Positions 15,800-27,506 of a DNA stretch of 49,385 nucleotides are shown here, in pieces. The stretch's first letter is position 1. Each line of letters begins with the position of its first letter. This DNA comes from Actinomycetes bacterium. Its GTDB lineage: Bacteria > Actinomycetota > Actinomycetes > Actinomycetales > Microbacteriaceae. The translations under genes and the position numbers were made by a program. The stretch covers positions 1-49,385 of the forward strand of contig JAKPAC010000009.1 of assembly GCA_029779645.1 (NCBI GenBank), in the 5' to 3' direction. Below the pieces are notes generated by a model. The model was not told the DNA's origin, made no database searches, and saw nothing but the letters and a program-made list of their open reading frames with translations.

Positions 15800-16204
15800 T
15801 CAGTTGGAGGTGAAGCCCACCAGCAGGCCTCCGGTCACCTTCACGGCGAGGTTGTAGATGCCCGCGACCACGGCGCCGAGCACCGTGACGACGATGAGGT
15901 TCAGGATCGCGACGACCGCCGCGAACGCCAGCACCTGCGGCAGGCCGAGGAAGTCGCCGAGCGACCACGTGCCGTCGTTCATGCTGGTGAGCAGCTCGTC
16001 GACCATGCCGATCAGGCCCGTGGCCTGCACCACCAGGTACATCAGCAGGAACGACACGATCGTGACGATCGCGAGGGCCACGGCCGCGAGGAACGACAGC
16101 TTCACTGCCGACCAGAAGTCGATGTAGACCAAGCGCAGGCGAACCTGCTTGGCGCTGCTCTTGCTCGTCGACTTCTTCGCAAGCTTCTCGGCAACCGTGC
16201 TCAT
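15800..16204 (-). CDS. DUF3566 membrane protein, last gene of the gyrase operon
   Basis: 134 residues: a Lys/Ser-rich cytosolic N-terminus (AKKSTSKSSAKQ), then two membrane segments (about 36-60 and 88-115) separated by a loop with DELLTSMNDGTWSLGDFLG. This matches the DUF3566 family found directly after gyrA across actinobacteria; its function is unknown. It starts 5 bp after the gyrA stop, so it is co-transcribed with gyrA and probably gyrB. Confidence 0.9.
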   Translation of the reverse strand: MSTVAEKLAKKSTSKSSAKQVRLRLVYIDFWSAVKLSFLAAVALAIVTIVSFLLMYLVVQATGLIGMVDELLTSMNDGTWSLGDFLGLPQVLAFAAVVAILNLIVVTVLGAVVAGIYNLAVKVTGGLLVGFTSN

Positions 16205-16209
16205 GCGTG

Positions 16210-18819
16210 TCAGCTTTCCTCAGTGATGGTGGGGGTGGATTCCGCGTCGGATTCCTGGATGGTGGGCGCCGGTGTCGCGCCCTCGGCCGTCGCGCCCTCG
16301 CCCGCAGCGGTTTCGCCCGACTCGGTGTCATTCTGCGCCTCGAGGCCCCGCTCGCTGTTGCGGGCGATGGCGATGATCCGGTCATCGTCACCCGCTCGAG
16401 CGAAGACGACGCCCATGGTGTCGCGACCCTTGGCGGGCACCTCGGCCACGGCAGAGCGTACCACCTTGCCCCCGGCGAGAACGACGAGCACCTCGTCGTC
16501 CTCATCCACGATCAGCCCGCCCGCGAGCTCGCCGCGATCCTCGGTCAATTTCGCCACCTTGATGCCCAGGCCGCCGCGGTTCTGCGTGCGGTACTGGTCG
16601 ACCGAGGTGCGCTTGGCGTAGCCGCCGTCCGTCACGACGAAGACAAATCCCTGGTCAGAGACGACGGATGCCGAGAGCAGGCTGTCGCCCTCGCGGAACT
16701 CCATGCCCTTCACGCCGGCGGTCGATCGGCCGAGCGGGCGCATCGCCTCGTCGGTCGCCGTGAAGCGCAGCGACATGCCGTGGCGCGAGATGAGGAGGAT
16801 ATCGTCGTCGTTCTCGACCAGCAAAGCCGAGGTCAATTCGTCGCCTTCTCTCAGGTTGATCGCGATGATCCCGCCGGTGCGGTTCGTGTCGTACTCGGCG
16901 AGCCGCGTCTTCTTCACGAGGCCGCCGCGAGTGGCGAGCACGAGGTACGTCGCGGCCTCGTAGTCCTTGATGTCGAGGATCTGCGCGATCTCCTCGTCGG
17001 GCTGGAGCGCGAGCAGGTTGGCGACGTGCTGCCCCTTCGCGTCGCGGCCCGCCTCGGTGACCTCGTAGCCCTTGGCCCGGTACACGCGGCCCTTGTTCGT
17101 GAAGAACAGCAGCCAGTGGTGCGTGGTGGTGACGAAGAAGTGCTCGACCACGTCGTCGGCGCGCAGCTGCGCGCCCTTCACGCCCTTGCCGCCCCGGTGC
17201 TGCTGGCGGTAGTTGTCGCTGCGGGTGCGCTTGATGTAGCCGTCGCGCGTGACCGTGACCACCATCTCCTCCTCGGGGATGAGGTCTTCGATCGACATGT
17301 CGCCGCCGTAGCCGAGCAGGATCTCGGTGCGGCGCTCGTCGCCGAACTTGTCGACGATCGCGGTCAGCTCATCGCGCACGATCGTGCGCTGGCGCGCGGG
17401 CGTGGCCAGGATGTCGCGCAGGTCCTCGATGCGCGCGAGCAGCTGGTCGGCCTCGTCGATGATCTGCTGGCGCTCGAGGGCCGCGAGGCGACGCAGCTGC
17501 ATCTCGAGGATGGCGCGGGCCTGCAGGTCGTCGATGTCGAGCAGCTTCTTGAGCCCCTCGCGCGCGTCATCGGCGTTCGCCGAGGCGCGGATGAGGGCGA
17601 TGACCTCGTCGAGCGCGTCGAGCGCCTTGAGGTAGGCGCGCAGGATGTGCATGCGCTCCTCCGCCTTGCGCAGGCGGAACGCCGTGCGGCGCACGATGAC
17701 CTCGATCTGGTGGTCGATCCAGTGCGAGATGAAGCCGTCGAGCGCGAGGGTGCGGGGCACGCCGTCGACGATCGCGAGCATGTTCGCGCCGAAGTTGTCT
17801 TGCAGCTGCGTGTGCTTGTAGAGGTTGTTCAGCACCACCTTCGCGACTGCGTCGCGCTTGAGCACGACCACGAGACGCTGGCCCGTGCGGCCGGAGGTCT
17901 CGTCGCGGATGTCGGCGATGCCCGTGATCCGGCCGTCGCGCGCGAGGTCGCGGATCTTGATCGCGACGTTGTCGGGGTTCACCTGGTAGGGCAGCTCGGT
18001 GATCACGAGGCACGTGCGGCCCTGGATCTCCTCGATGTTGATGACGGCGCGCATCGTGATCGATCCGCGACCCGTGCGGTAGGCATCCTGGATGCCCCGG
18101 GTGCCGAGAATCTGCGCGGCGGTCGGGAAGTCCGGCCCGTGGATGCGCGACATGAGCGCCTCGAGGAGCTCCTCGCGGGTGGCATCCGGGTGCTCGAGCG
18201 CCCAGAGGGCGCCGTCGGCGACCTCGCGAAGGTTGTGCGGGGGGATGTTGGTGGCCATGCCGACGGCGATGCCGACCGAGCCGTTGACGAGCAGGTTCGG
18301 GAAGCGCCCCGGGAGCACGACCGGCTCGAGGGTCTGGCCGTCGTAGTTCTCCTGGAAGTCGACGGTGTCTTCTTCGATGTCGCGCACCATCTCGAGCGCG
18401 AGCGGCGACATCTTGGTCTCGGTGTAGCGCTGGGCGGCCGCGCCCTGGTTGCCGGGCGAGCCGAAGTTGCCCTGCCCGAGGGCGAGCGGATAGCGCATCG
18501 ACCACGGCTGCACGAGGCGCACGAGGGCGTCGTAGATCGCCGAGTCGCCGTGCGGGTGGTACTGACCCATGACCTCGCCGACCACGCGGGCGCACTTCGA
18601 GAACGCCTTGTCGGGGCGGTAGCCGCCGTCGTACATGCCGTAGATCACGCGCCGGTGCACGGGCTTGAGGCCGTCGCGCACGTCGGGCAGCGCACGCCCG
18701 ACGATCACGCTCATGGCGTAGTCGAGGTAGCTGCGCTGCATCTCCGACTGCAGGTCGACCTGGTCGATCTGACCGTGGTTGTGGCCGGACGCCTCGTCGG
18801 GGCGGATGTCTTCAGTCAT
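16210..18819 (-). CDS. gyrA: DNA gyrase subunit A
   Basis: 869 residues. With GyrB it introduces negative supercoils. The N-terminal breakage-reunion domain has the catalytic Tyr132 in [10 protein letters not shown]. The quinolone-determining region reads [13 protein letters not shown] with Ser93 and Asp97, the susceptible state. The C-terminal beta-pinwheel repeats carry the GyrA-box [12 protein letters not shown] Glu/Thr/Ala-rich acidic tail of about 45 residues ends the protein. No intein interrupts it, unlike some mycobacterial gyrA genes. It lies 54 bp after gyrB on the same strand. Confidence 0.98.
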   Translation of the reverse strand: MTEDIRPDEASGHNHGQIDQVDLQSEMQRSYLDYAMSVIVGRALPDVRDGLKPVHRRVIYGMYDGGYRPDKAFSKCARVVGEVMGQYHPHGDSAIYDALVRLVQPWSMRYPLALGQGNFGSPGNQGAAAQRYTETKMSPLALEMVRDIEEDTVDFQENYDGQTLEPVVLPGRFPNLLVNGSVGIAVGMATNIPPHNLREVADGALWALEHPDATREELLEALMSRIHGPDFPTAAQILGTRGIQDAYRTGRGSITMRAVINIEEIQGRTCLVITELPYQVNPDNVAIKIRDLARDGRITGIADIRDETSGRTGQRLVVVLKRDAVAKVVLNNLYKHTQLQDNFGANMLAIVDGVPRTLALDGFISHWIDHQIEVIVRRTAFRLRKAEERMHILRAYLKALDALDEVIALIRASANADDAREGLKKLLDIDDLQARAILEMQLRRLAALERQQIIDEADQLLARIEDLRDILATPARQRTIVRDELTAIVDKFGDERRTEILLGYGGDMSIEDLIPEEEMVVTVTRDGYIKRTRSDNYRQQHRGGKGVKGAQLRADDVVEHFFVTTTHHWLLFFTNKGRVYRAKGYEVTEAGRDAKGQHVANLLALQPDEEIAQILDIKDYEAATYLVLATRGGLVKKTRLAEYDTNRTGGIIAINLREGDELTSALLVENDDDILLISRHGMSLRFTATDEAMRPLGRSTAGVKGMEFREGDSLLSASVVSDQGFVFVVTDGGYAKRTSVDQYRTQNRGGLGIKVAKLTEDRGELAGGLIVDEDDEVLVVLAGGKVVRSAVAEVPAKGRDTMGVVFARAGDDDRIIAIARNSERGLEAQNDTESGETAAGEGATAEGATPAPTIQESDAESTPTITEES

Positions 18820-18873
18820 GTTCTCGTTCCGTATGTGCGTGAAGCTGCGGGATCGCGGGAGTGGGTGCGGGTC

Positions 18874-21000
<2,127 letters not shown>

Positions 21001-21588
21001 TTAACCGTAGGTATCGCGCGGGCCACGCCCTGGAATCGCTCGTGGGCCCCATTTCCAGGAGGGAACGTCGGGCCCGGTGAAACGGAGCGCCTTGATCCCG
21101 GCCGCGGGGTATGCGGTGACGATACTCGTCAGCAGCGCCGAGCGCATGAGTGTCAGCTGCGTCGCCCAGGCTGTCGAATCGCACCGGATGGTGAGGGTGC
21201 CGTCCGAGAGGCCCACCGGGGTCGTGTGCTGCGCGGTCTGCTCCCCGGCCACCACCGCCCACTCGCGCACGAGGTCGTGCTGCGCGAGCTGCGGGTCCCA
21301 GCCCTGCTCGCGAGTGAGCGACTGCACGATGTCGCCGAGCCCGCGCGGATCGCGCCCCGCGGTGAACGGCTGGTTCTCGTCGTCGTGCGTCCGGCGTCGG
21401 CGCCGGGCCCGCCGGGCACCGGGTGCGAGGCCGCGCAGGCGCAGGTAGGTCGCGATCGTCTCGGGCTCGGCATCGCGCGCTGCGCCGGCCGCGCCCTCGC
21501 GCGCACCCTCAGCGCGCTGGTCCGGGCGCTGCGGGGGCTCGGACTGCGGCGACCCGGCTGCCGCGGAGGGCGCGCCCGGCTCACGCAT
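21001..21588 (-). CDS. DUF721/DciA-type protein
   Basis: 195 residues. The N-terminus is Ala/Pro/Glu-rich and basic (RRARRRRR); the conserved DUF721 domain occupies about residues 85-185, with WAVVAGEQTAQHTTPVGL, DGTLTIRCDSTAWATQL and a C-terminal LRFTGP. DciA proteins help load or operate the replicative helicase in bacteria that lack DnaC or DnaI, consistent with this origin-proximal place between recF and gyrB. The start overlaps the recF stop by 8 nt. The basic N-terminal part may contact DNA. Confidence 0.85.
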   Translation of the reverse strand: MREPGAPSAAAGSPQSEPPQRPDQRAEGAREGAAGAARDAEPETIATYLRLRGLAPGARRARRRRRTHDDENQPFTAGRDPRGLGDIVQSLTREQGWDPQLAQHDLVREWAVVAGEQTAQHTTPVGLSDGTLTIRCDSTAWATQLTLMRSALLTSIVTAYPAAGIKALRFTGPDVPSWKWGPRAIPGRGPRDTYG

Positions 21589-22816
21589 GGCCGCGACCCT
21601 CGAGGGATGCCGCGACCTCCGCCACGGGCTCGCTCAGAATGGTGCCGGCCTCGATGTGCACGGCCTGCGCGCGCAGCTGCTCGGGCACGTCGCCGAACAC
21701 CGCCGCGGTGACGATGACCTGGTCGTAGTCGGCGACCAGGCGGGCGAGGCGGCCGCGCCGACCGGCATCCAGCTCGGCGAAGACGTCGTCGAGGATCAGC
21801 ACCGGATCGCCGGCGCTCGACTCGGCGCGCAGCAGCTCGGCCGAGCCGAGCCGCAGGGCGAGCGCGAACGACCACGATTCGCCGTGCGAGGCGTATCCCT
21901 TCACCGGCATGCCCCGCACGCGCATGACAAGGTCGTCGCGATGCGGCCCGACGAGCGTGATCCCGCGCTCGAACTCGGCGGCGCGGCGCTCGTCGAGGGC
22001 CGCGCGGAACAGCGCGGGGGTGTCTTGGACGATCGCGCTCTCGGTCGATGCGTCCGCGCTTCCCGAGGCATCGGCTGCGGATGCCTCGTCCTCGCCCGGC
22101 TCGGCCGCGGCGTTGCCCCGCACCGAAAGCGCCCACTCCAGGCGCGGCGCGTGGTCGTCGGCGGCGATCGCCTCGTACGCGACGGCCACGGGAGGCTCGA
22201 GCGCCGCCGTCAGCGCGCGACGCGCGTCGATGATCTGCGAGCCGAGCGCGATGAGCTTGTCATCCCAGATCTCGAGGGTGGTGCCGAGCGCGTCGGGGCG
22301 CATGCCTCGGGCCCGGGCCGACTTCAGCAGTGTCGTGCGCTGGCGCAGCACCCGTTCATAGTCGGCGATGACCCCCGCCATCCGGGGGCTGCGCTGCACG
22401 AGCAGGCCGTCGACGAACCGGCGGCGCGCGCTCGGATCGCCCCGCACGATGCCGAGATCCTCGGGGGCGAACAGCACGGTCTGCAGATAGCGCGGAAGCT
22501 CGCGCGGCTTGGTGGCCGCGCCGTTGATCTGAGCTCGATTGGGGCCCTGCCGGTTCAGCTGCACCTCGGCCATCACCCGGCGGCCGCCGAACGACAGCCT
22601 CGTGCGCACGATCGCGGCGTCGGCGCCCTGTCGGATCAGCGGCTGGTCGCCGCTGACCCGGTGCGAGCCGAGCGTGCTGATGTAGGCGATCGCCTCGGCG
22701 AGGTTGGTCTTGCCCTGCCCGTTGCGCCCGACGAAGAGGTTGATTCCCGGCGCGAGAGCGACGTCGACCGCCGCATAGTTGCGAAAGTCGACGAGATTCA
22801 CATGCTCGACGATCAC
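21581..22816 (-). CDS. recF: DNA replication/repair protein RecF
   Basis: 411 residues, an SMC-like ATPase that helps load RecA at single-strand gaps. Walker A is GRNGQGKTN (about residues 30-38), the signature region is near YASHGESWSFALALRLG, and Walker B is PVLILDDVFAELD. An acidic/Ser insert (ASAADASGSADASTES) of about 25 residues sits in the middle. ATG start. It lies downstream of dnaN, with 176 bp between them where some relatives carry gnd. Confidence 0.95.
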   Translation of the reverse strand: MIVEHVNLVDFRNYAAVDVALAPGINLFVGRNGQGKTNLAEAIAYISTLGSHRVSGDQPLIRQGADAAIVRTRLSFGGRRVMAEVQLNRQGPNRAQINGAATKPRELPRYLQTVLFAPEDLGIVRGDPSARRRFVDGLLVQRSPRMAGVIADYERVLRQRTTLLKSARARGMRPDALGTTLEIWDDKLIALGSQIIDARRALTAALEPPVAVAYEAIAADDHAPRLEWALSVRGNAAAEPGEDEASAADASGSADASTESAIVQDTPALFRAALDERRAAEFERGITLVGPHRDDLVMRVRGMPVKGYASHGESWSFALALRLGSAELLRAESSAGDPVLILDDVFAELDAGRRGRLARLVADYDQVIVTAAVFGDVPEQLRAQAVHIEAGTILSEPVAEVAASLEGRGHA

Positions 22817-22896
22817 GAGATCACCCTAACCCCCGGCGCTGACACTCGTTCCGGGGCCGTGTGGGCGCGGAGCTTGCCCGCCCCGAGGCTCCGGAA

Positions 22897-22915
22897 GCCG
22901 TGCCAAAGGCACGGC
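22897..22915. other. Perfect hairpin between dnaN and recF
   Basis: GCCGTGCC and GGCACGGC form an 8-bp stem with an AAA loop. Neither strand has a T-run directly after the stem, although GAAAAATTTTC is adjacent. It may attenuate read-through from dnaN to recF. Confidence 0.45.
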
Positions 22916-22992
22916 CGAAAAATTTTCTGGCGAATCTCGCGGTTCGCCGACGTCAACGCACGCCGGCGCGGCAGAACCGTGCTCGCCGGGCC

Positions 22993-24135
22993 TCAGCGCA
23001 GCAGGAGGTTCGGCTGCAGCAGGTACTTGAAGTTGTCTGCCGCCGCCTGCTCGACCGAGGTCTGGCTCGTGATGAGCACGGGGCTGAGCTTGTTCGCGTT
23101 GTCGGAGGAGGTGAACGTGACGCGCACGAACTCGCTCTTCACTGCCGAGAGCGCGTCGAGCAGGTACTGCGGGTTCAGGCCGAGCACGACCTCCTCGCCC
23201 TGCATGTGGCAGTCGACGGTCTCGGACGCCCGAGCCTGGTCGCCGCCCGAGGCATCCATGGTCACGCCATCGGCGCCGAAGGTGAAGCGCAGCGGCGCCG
23301 AGCGGTCGAGCACGAGGGCGACGCGGCGAACCGCCTCGGTCAGCTCGCCCGTGTTGATCACGGCGAAGTGCTCGGTGCTCTCGGGGAACAGCCGCCGCAC
23401 GGGAGGGAAGTTGCCCTTGATCAGCAGCGAGGTGACGGTCTTGTTGCCGGCGGTGAAGGCGACGATCTCGCGGTCGCCCGAGCCGGTGAACGAGATGCTG
23501 ATGGTGCCGCCGTGCCCGAAGGTCTTGCCGACCTCCTGCAGGGTGCGCGCCGGAACGAGCGCGGCGGTGTTCTCGGCCGCCGAGCCGTCCCACGGGATGT
23601 CGCGCAGCGCGACACGGTAGCGGTCGGTGGCCACGAGGCTGAGCTGGTTGTCGCTGACCTCGAGCTGCACGCCGGTGAGCACCGGGGTGACGTCGTCGCG
23701 CGAGGCCGCGAAGGCGACCTGGGCGATCGCGGTCGCGAAGTCATCACCCGGCACGACGCCGGATTCGCCGATGACCTCGGGGATCGCGGGGTACTCGTGC
23801 ACCGGCATCGCCGAGAGGGTGAACCGGGCCGAGCCGCAGCTGAGCAGGATGCCGCCGTCTTCCTGCACCTCGATCTGGACGGGCGCGTTCGGGAGTCGGC
23901 TCGCGATCTCGGAGAGCAGGCGACCGTGCACGAGGATCGTGCCTGGCTCATCGACGGTGGCCTCGATCGTGGTGCGAGCCGATGCCTCGTAGTCGAACGC
24001 CGAGAGCGAGAGGCCCGCGTCGCCGGCCTCGATCAGCACGCCCGCGAGAATCGGCTGCGGGTTTCGCTGTGGCAGGAGCTTCACGACAAACGAGACGGCC
24101 TCGCTGAATACATCGCGGTTCACGTGAAACTTCAC
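22993..24135 (-). CDS. dnaN: DNA polymerase III beta subunit (sliding clamp)
   Basis: 380 residues forming three clamp domains; the protein starts MKFHVNRDVFSEAVSFVVK. Features include LPQRNPQPILAGVLIEA, VPARTLQEV and a C-terminus PVLITSQT then YLLQPNLLLR, part of the peptide-binding pocket. It encircles DNA as a dimer and tethers polymerase III. The GTG start is chosen because AGGAG lies about 5 nt upstream and homology begins there. A candidate -10 box lies at 24201-24206, giving a leader of about 60 nt. A parS-like sequence overlaps its first codons. Confidence 0.97.
   Translation of the reverse strand: MKFHVNRDVFSEAVSFVVKLLPQRNPQPILAGVLIEAGDAGLSLSAFDYEASARTTIEATVDEPGTILVHGRLLSEIASRLPNAPVQIEVQEDGGILLSCGSARFTLSAMPVHEYPAIPEVIGESGVVPGDDFATAIAQVAFAASRDDVTPVLTGVQLEVSDNQLSLVATDRYRVALRDIPWDGSAAENTAALVPARTLQEVGKTFGHGGTISISFTGSGDREIVAFTAGNKTVTSLLIKGNFPPVRRLFPESTEHFAVINTGELTEAVRRVALVLDRSAPLRFTFGADGVTMDASGGDQARASETVDCHMQGEEVVLGLNPQYLLDALSAVKSEFVRVTFTSSDNANKLSPVLITSQTSVEQAAADNFKYLLQPNLLLR
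24116..24131. promoter_or_regulatory. Degenerate parS-like site at the dnaN start
   Basis: CGGTTCACGTGAAACT matches the parS consensus TGTTTCACGTGAAACA at 13 of 16 positions, including the whole TTCACGTGAA core. It overlaps codons 2-7 of dnaN. Weaker than the four sites at 29.3-30.3 kb. Confidence 0.35.
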
Positions 24136-24911
24136 GGCGCTCCTGTCGTGCTGATGAGCCAATGACTGCGCGCGACACCTCGTCGCCGCAGGGAGTACCC
24201 ATGCTAGCCGTACGTCCGACCGCCGCGTGCGACAAAAACCGCAATCGCGAGTTCTGCCGTGTGCGAGCCGCCTCGGCGGCGACCTGGCGTCGTCGTTTTC
24301 CACTCTCCACATGCCGAGGTCATCGAATCGGCCTTAACCAAAGAGAAATCTTGTTAACGGTGTTAACCGCTGTGGAATCTGTGGACAAGTCTGTGGATCT
24401 CAGTCGGCTCTAAGAAACTACATGCGTGTGAGTTGTGGACGAGCTGCGGAAACCTGTGATGAAGCGGCGGGGATTGGGACTTGACAAATTCGAGTTATAC
24501 ACAGTCGTGAGTCACAAGAACCCCGTGTTTCCCATGATCTGTGAGCGTTATCCCCAGGTTATCCACACGGTGCGAGCGACATGATCGGGGTTCCACAGCT
24601 TCCGTGTCAAGCGCGCTCCGCGAGCTCGCGTCCGCCGGCTCGGCGCGTCGCCAATGCTGACGCGGAACGCACAGGGCGCAGCCGCGTCGGATGCCGCGAC
24701 CCGGCCCGGGCGTGTTGCCTCGCACGCCCGGCGGCGACGTGAAATCACACGGCGAGCCCGCGGGACGGCTGCATCCCGCGCGTGTCGCGTGGCGACTCGG
24801 GTCTGCCACGCCTCGGAGCGCGGGGGCCGCACGAGGCGGGCGCGACGCTCGATGCGTCGGTGTCGGCCTCCGCGTCGAAGCCGGCCGGGGCGGGGCGCGG
24901 CAGGTGCCGGT
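24136..24911. other. Chromosomal replication origin oriC (dnaA-dnaN intergenic)
   Basis: A 776-bp gap between dnaN and dnaA. An AT-richer stretch (about 24330-24370) contains two GTTAAC copies (24353 and 24362) and could be the unwinding element. DnaA boxes follow: TGTGGACAA (24380-24388), TGTGGACGA (24434-24442), TTATACACA (24495-24503), TTATCCCCA (24548-24556) and a perfect TTATCCACA (24559-24567), plus partial TGTGGAATC (24371) and TGTGGATCT (24392). The rest, 24600-24911, is GC-rich and I see no box in it. This matches oriC placement in Streptomyces and mycobacteria. Confidence 0.85.
24201..24206 (-). promoter_or_regulatory. Candidate -10 box (TAGCAT) of dnaN
   Basis: On the minus strand TAGCAT lies about 66 nt before the dnaN GTG. 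It is the same hexamer as before fhaA. Confidence 0.4.
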
Positions 24912-26366
24912 TCAGCGGCCGTTGCGCCCCAGCTGCGCGGTGATCTCGGTCACCTGGTTGTAGAGCGAGCGACGCTCCTTCATCTGGTCGCTGATCTTCT
25001 TGTACGCGTACATGACCGTGGTGTGGTCGCGGTCGCCGAACAGCTGGCCGATCTTGGGCAGCGACAGGCTCGTGCGCTCACGGCACAGGTACATCGCGAT
25101 CTGCCGCGGTCCGGCAACCGACTGGGAACGACTGGAGCCGTACAGGTCATCGACCGAGAGCTTGAAGTACTGCGCGGTGGTGTTGATGATGTCGGTCGGG
25201 GAGATGACGTTGTCGTCGTCCTGATCGACGAGGTCGCGCAGGACGGTCTGCGCGAGCTGCATGTCGAGGGGGCTGCGGTTGAGGCTGGCGAAGGCCGAGA
25301 CGCGGATGAGCGCACCCTCGAGCTCTCGGATGTTCGACGAGACCTTGCTGGCGATGTACTCCATCACCTCGGGCGGCACCTGCAGGCGCTCGCTCTGCGC
25401 CTTCTTTCGCAGGATCGCGATGCGGGTCTCGAGGTCGGGCGCCTGCACGTCGGTGATCAGACCCCACTCGAATCGGCTGCGCATGCGGTCCTCGAAGCCG
25501 GTGAGCTGCTTCGGGGGCACGTCGCTGGTGATCACGACCTGCTTGTCGTGATCGTGCAGGGTGTTGAACGTGTGGAAGAAGGCCTCCTGGGTCTCGGCGC
25601 GACCCTGGAGGAACTGGATGTCGTCGATCATCAGGATGTCGACGCTGCGATAGCGGGCCTGGAAGGCCGAGCCGCGGTTGTTGGCGATCGAGTTGATGAA
25701 GTCGTTCGTGAACTCCTCACTCGAGACGTAGCGGACCCGGACGTCGGGGTACAGGCTCATGGCGTAGTCGCCGATGGCGTGCAGCAGGTGGGTCTTGCCC
25801 AGGCCCGACTCCCCATAGATGAACAGCGGGTTGTAGGCCTTGGCGGGCGCCTCGGCGACCGCGACCGCCGCGGCGTGGGCGAAGCGGTTCGACTGCCCGA
25901 TCACGAAGTTGTCGAACGTGTACTTCGCGTTCAGCCGCGTGTCGGATCGAGGGCTCGCGGCTGCCGGATCGGGGGTGATCACCGGCTCGGCCTGGTCGAT
26001 GTATCCACGAAGCTGCGCCGGCGACGCGACCGTGCCGATCGGATTCGTGTCGGCGTCGGGCTCGGGCGATGCCGTGTCGGCCTCGAACGCACCCTCGAGA
26101 TCCTCGTTGACGACGGTGCGGAAGTTCACGACGTCGGCATCGACGTGCGCGAGCGCGGCCAGCAGCGGGGCGCGCAGCGTGCCGTCGAGCTGCCGTGCGG
26201 TCAGCGGATTGGGCGCGTCGATGTACAGCGTGCCGTTGATCACTCCCTGCGGCACCGCGAGGTGCAGGAATCCGCTGAGCTGCGGCGAGATGCTCGCGTC
26301 GTCGCGCAGATGTTCGAGGACCTTGCCCCAGAACACTGAGACGTCTGGATGCTCTTGCTGAGACAT
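24912..26366 (-). CDS. dnaA: Chromosomal replication initiator DnaA
   Basis: 484 residues. Domain I (about 1-90) begins MSQQEHPDVSVFWGKVLEHL; a variable acidic/Pro linker follows; the AAA+ domain III has Walker A GESGLGKTHLLH, Walker B LMIDDIQFL and sensor motifs near SDVPPKQLTG; domain IV carries the DnaA-box-binding signature GDRDHTTVMYAY. It binds oriC boxes and melts the origin. ATG start with GGGGGA a few nt upstream. It is read away from rpmH, and two perfect DnaA boxes in its upstream region suggest autoregulation. Confidence 0.98.
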   Translation of the reverse strand: MSQQEHPDVSVFWGKVLEHLRDDASISPQLSGFLHLAVPQGVINGTLYIDAPNPLTARQLDGTLRAPLLAALAHVDADVVNFRTVVNEDLEGAFEADTASPEPDADTNPIGTVASPAQLRGYIDQAEPVITPDPAAASPRSDTRLNAKYTFDNFVIGQSNRFAHAAAVAVAEAPAKAYNPLFIYGESGLGKTHLLHAIGDYAMSLYPDVRVRYVSSEEFTNDFINSIANNRGSAFQARYRSVDILMIDDIQFLQGRAETQEAFFHTFNTLHDHDKQVVITSDVPPKQLTGFEDRMRSRFEWGLITDVQAPDLETRIAILRKKAQSERLQVPPEVMEYIASKVSSNIRELEGALIRVSAFASLNRSPLDMQLAQTVLRDLVDQDDDNVISPTDIINTTAQYFKLSVDDLYGSSRSQSVAGPRQIAMYLCRERTSLSLPKIGQLFGDRDHTTVMYAYKKISDQMKERRSLYNQVTEITAQLGRNGR

Positions 26367-26674
26367 GGTCCCCCTGCAGACTTCGTGCGTGGTCGGCCGT
26401 GCGATGCGGGATGTGCACGAGCCTGTGGATAACTCCATCAATTTCAACACACTATCGCCGCGATCGCGCGTGGGCCACTGTAGGACCGGGCCACGTCGGG
26501 TGTCGCCGCGTCGCCGAGTTCTGTGGATAATGGGCGAGTCTCTGACGCCGGTTTGCGACTTTGGCCTATAACACGTACTTTTAATAGGTTGACGTATGCC
26601 CGCAAGGGCCCCCTTACCATTGTCACGCTCATCTCCGGCTCCCAAGATCGGTGATGGAGCACACGGAGAATCTC
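26367..26674. promoter_or_regulatory. Divergent dnaA/rpmH control region with DnaA boxes
   Basis: A 308-bp gap with two perfect DnaA boxes, TGTGGATAA at 26424-26432 and 26522-26530. For rpmH the sequence offers TTGCGA (26553-26558), 17 nt, then TACTTT (26576-26581), and also TATAAC at 26567 and TTGACG at 26589 upstream of TACCAT (26615-26620); I cannot tell which is used. The rpmH ribosome binding site CGGAGAA is near 26664-26670. Gene direction changes here. Confidence 0.6.
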
Positions 26675-26812
26675 ATGAGCAAGCGCACCTTCCAGCCCAA
26701 CAACCGTCGTCGCGCGAAGAAGCACGGCTTCCGCGCGCGCATGCGCACGCGTGCCGGCCGCGCCATCCTCTCGGCTCGCCGCGCCAAGGGTCGCACCGAG
26801 CTCTCCGCGTAG
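26675..26812 (+). CDS. rpmH: 50S ribosomal protein L34
   Basis: 45 residues, [18 protein letters not shown] at the start and GRTELSA at the end, with the family motif [19 protein letters not shown]. It is a basic component of the large subunit. ATG start preceded by a GGAG-type site. The stop is 6 nt before the rnpA start, the near-universal rpmH-rnpA pair. Confidence 0.97.
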   Translation: MSKRTFQPNNRRRAKKHGFRARMRTRAGRAILSARRAKGRTELSA

Positions 26813-26818
26813 GACCCG

Positions 26819-27154
26819 GTGCTCGCCAAGCAGCACCGAATCACCGATGGCGCGGACTACCGTCGCGTCGTCAGGCGAGGTGCACGACGTGCGAGCACAC
26901 ACACAGTGACGTACGCCATGCGTGGGACGGAAGCATCCGCCCCACGCATTGGCTTTATCGTCAGCAAGCAGATCGGATCTGCGGTGGTGAGAAATCAGGT
27001 GCGGCGACGGCTGAAGGCCGCGTGCTTCGAGCTTCTCCCGAGCATTCCTGCCGGGAGCGACGTGGTCATTCGCGCGCTTCCGCCGGCAGCGACAACCGAC
27101 TTCGCAACGCTGCGAGGCGAGGTCGCCCGCGTTCTGGCAAAGCTCGCGGCATGA
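26819..27154 (+). CDS. rnpA: Ribonuclease P protein component
   Basis: 111 residues. It binds the RNA subunit of RNase P and helps process tRNA 5' ends. Family features are the start MLAKQHRI, the region [20 protein letters not shown] with the RNR-type signature, and [13 protein letters not shown] start with AGGA overlapping the rpmH stop. It overlaps yidD by 4 nt (ATGA). Confidence 0.95.
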   Translation: MLAKQHRITDGADYRRVVRRGARRASTHTVTYAMRGTEASAPRIGFIVSKQIGSAVVRNQVRRRLKAACFELLPSIPAGSDVVIRALPPAATTDFATLRGEVARVLAKLAA

Positions 27155-27501
27155 GCGCGCTCCACGCTGCCGCCATCGGCACCGCTACTCCGAAATCCCT
27201 TCTCACCTGGGATTCATTGCCGCTCGTCCCGCGCAACGCAGCGATCGCGGTGCTCACGGCGTACCGCGCGGCGATCTCGCCCATCTATGGCGATGTCTGC
27301 AAGTACTACCCCTCCTGCTCGGCGTATGCCGTGGGCGCGATCCAGCAGCACGGCGCCGTGCGCGGGTCTGCGAAGGCGCTGGCCCGCATCGGCCGCTGCC
27401 ATCCCTGGGCCGCCGGCGGGGTCGATGACGTTCCACTCCGCGACGACTTCCGGTTCGACCTGACCCCCCGGGGTTTCGTCGTGCCCCTGCGAAAGGACTG
27501 A
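27151..27501 (+). CDS. yidD: Membrane protein insertion efficiency factor YidD
   Basis: 116 residues. The family signature is clear: [28 protein letters not shown] and [15 protein letters not shown] with conserved cysteines. It carries an N-terminal extension of about 35 residues compared with short YidD proteins. YidD assists YidC-dependent insertion of membrane proteins. ATG overlaps the rnpA stop; yidC starts 5 nt downstream. Confidence 0.94.
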   Translation: MSALHAAAIGTATPKSLLTWDSLPLVPRNAAIAVLTAYRAAISPIYGDVCKYYPSCSAYAVGAIQQHGAVRGSAKALARIGRCHPWAAGGVDDVPLRDDFRFDLTPRGFVVPLRKD

Positions 27502-27506
27502 TCCCC

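Noticed and set aside
18510..18560. Fluoroquinolone-resistance change in gyrA
   Set aside because: The quinolone region has Ser93 and Asp97 as in susceptible enzymes.
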